NCBI RefSeq assembly: GCF_900637905.1
Contig: NZ_LR134472.1
Coordinates: 1,488,001-1,552,000, forward strand
DNA length: 64,000 nucleotides
Source of the DNA: Parvimonas micra
GTDB taxonomy: Bacteria; Bacillota; Clostridia; Tissierellales; Peptoniphilaceae
Direction: 5' to 3'
This document shows, piece by piece, positions 63,891-64,000 of the stretch. The position numbers and the translations under genes were made by a program. The notes beneath the pieces are model-generated. The model made no database searches. It was not told where the DNA came from and worked only from the letters and a program-made list of their open reading frames with translations. Every line of letters begins with the position of its first letter. The first letter of the stretch is position 1.

Positions 63891-64000
63891 TAAAGTAACA
63901 ATGTCCAAAACTTTCGCCAAATGTAAAGTATCACATTAAGAAGAAAAAATTATTATAGAGTACCGACCTGTCGAAAAGTATCATAAGAGTAGATTCTATA
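63891..64000. other. Region after the T-box without a recognisable gene start
   Basis: A 12-codon frame (ATG near 63911, MSKTFAKCKVSH) without a ribosome site is the only candidate. AAAGTATCA occurs twice (near 63926 and 63975). I see no SD box or longer ORF up to the window edge. Confidence 0.3.

Noticed and set aside
1-64000. CRISPR arrays, transposases, prophage or integrase genes
   Set aside because: I found no regularly spaced direct repeats and no recombinase, transposase or phage structural genes; gene order is typical chromosomal.

Overview
The window is a continuous stretch of an AT-rich, low-GC Gram-positive chromosome. Shine-Dalgarno boxes are strong (GGAGG-type), TTG and GTG starts are common, and most promoters are TTGnnn/17 bp/TATAAT. 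A PolC plus DnaE replicase pair, T-box control, a MEP isoprenoid pathway, a K+-type membrane pyrophosphatase, an AcpS-NnrD-Alr block, YedF and a GrdX-like protein point to an anaerobic coccus of the Tissierellia/Peptoniphilaceae type. Parvimonas is my best guess; this is inference from gene content and composition, not a database match. I see no rRNA, tRNA, CRISPR array, transposase or prophage.

Layout. 1-2.3 kb: the 3' part of an ABC exporter and an unknown lipoprotein. 2.4-11.6 kb: a housekeeping operon pyrH-frr-uppS-cdsA-rseP-ispG-polC, without dxr at its usual place. 11.8-17.7 kb: rpsT, a lone glycosyltransferase, a rhodanese lipoprotein, then ispD-ispF-metK-patB. 17.8-21.6 kb: a divergent RelA/SpoT-domain protein, a fused AcpS-NnrD protein and alr. 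21.7-25.9 kb: rodA (minus), an RsbW-like ATPase, floA with a decapeptide-repeat partner, and a minus-strand lipoprotein. 26-32.8 kb: a duplicated promoter/hairpin block before cvfB-like, parvulin and prepilin-peptidase genes, then secG-hppA, a CNNM/CorC protein and a GrdX-like protein. 32.9-39 kb: dnaE-pfkA-pyk.

39-47 kb is a surface-polysaccharide operon: initiating sugar-phosphate transferase, GT2, TarI and TarJ (CDP-ribitol supply), LicD-family transferase, a GT4 gene broken by a one-base frameshift, Wzy-like polymerase and a Wzz-like protein with a decayed kinase domain. The genes suggest a ribitol-phosphate-decorated polymer. 47-51.6 kb holds yedF (minus), a DnaJ-like gene with a CtsR-type operator, and clpB.

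51.6-62.8 kb is a sortase-assembled pilus locus: a large AraC-family regulator, a four-CnaB adhesin, a major pilin with a YPKN lysine and an E-box, a minor pilin, two lid-bearing class C sortases and a third lidless sortase. A 14-A tract lies in the leader, and a terminator-like hairpin separates pilins from sortases. The window ends with a 2-Cys peroxiredoxin and a T-box leader whose target gene is outside the window.

Most notable observations: loss of PHP-domain metal ligands in both replicative polymerases; the AcpS-NnrD fusion; the divergent Rel-domain protein; five exact-length decapeptide repeats in the FloA-linked protein; tandem promoter/hairpin repeats at 26 kb; a 29/31 identical promoter shared by a rhodanese lipoprotein and the polysaccharide operon; the LicD-TarIJ linkage; and the regulatory architecture of the pilus operon.
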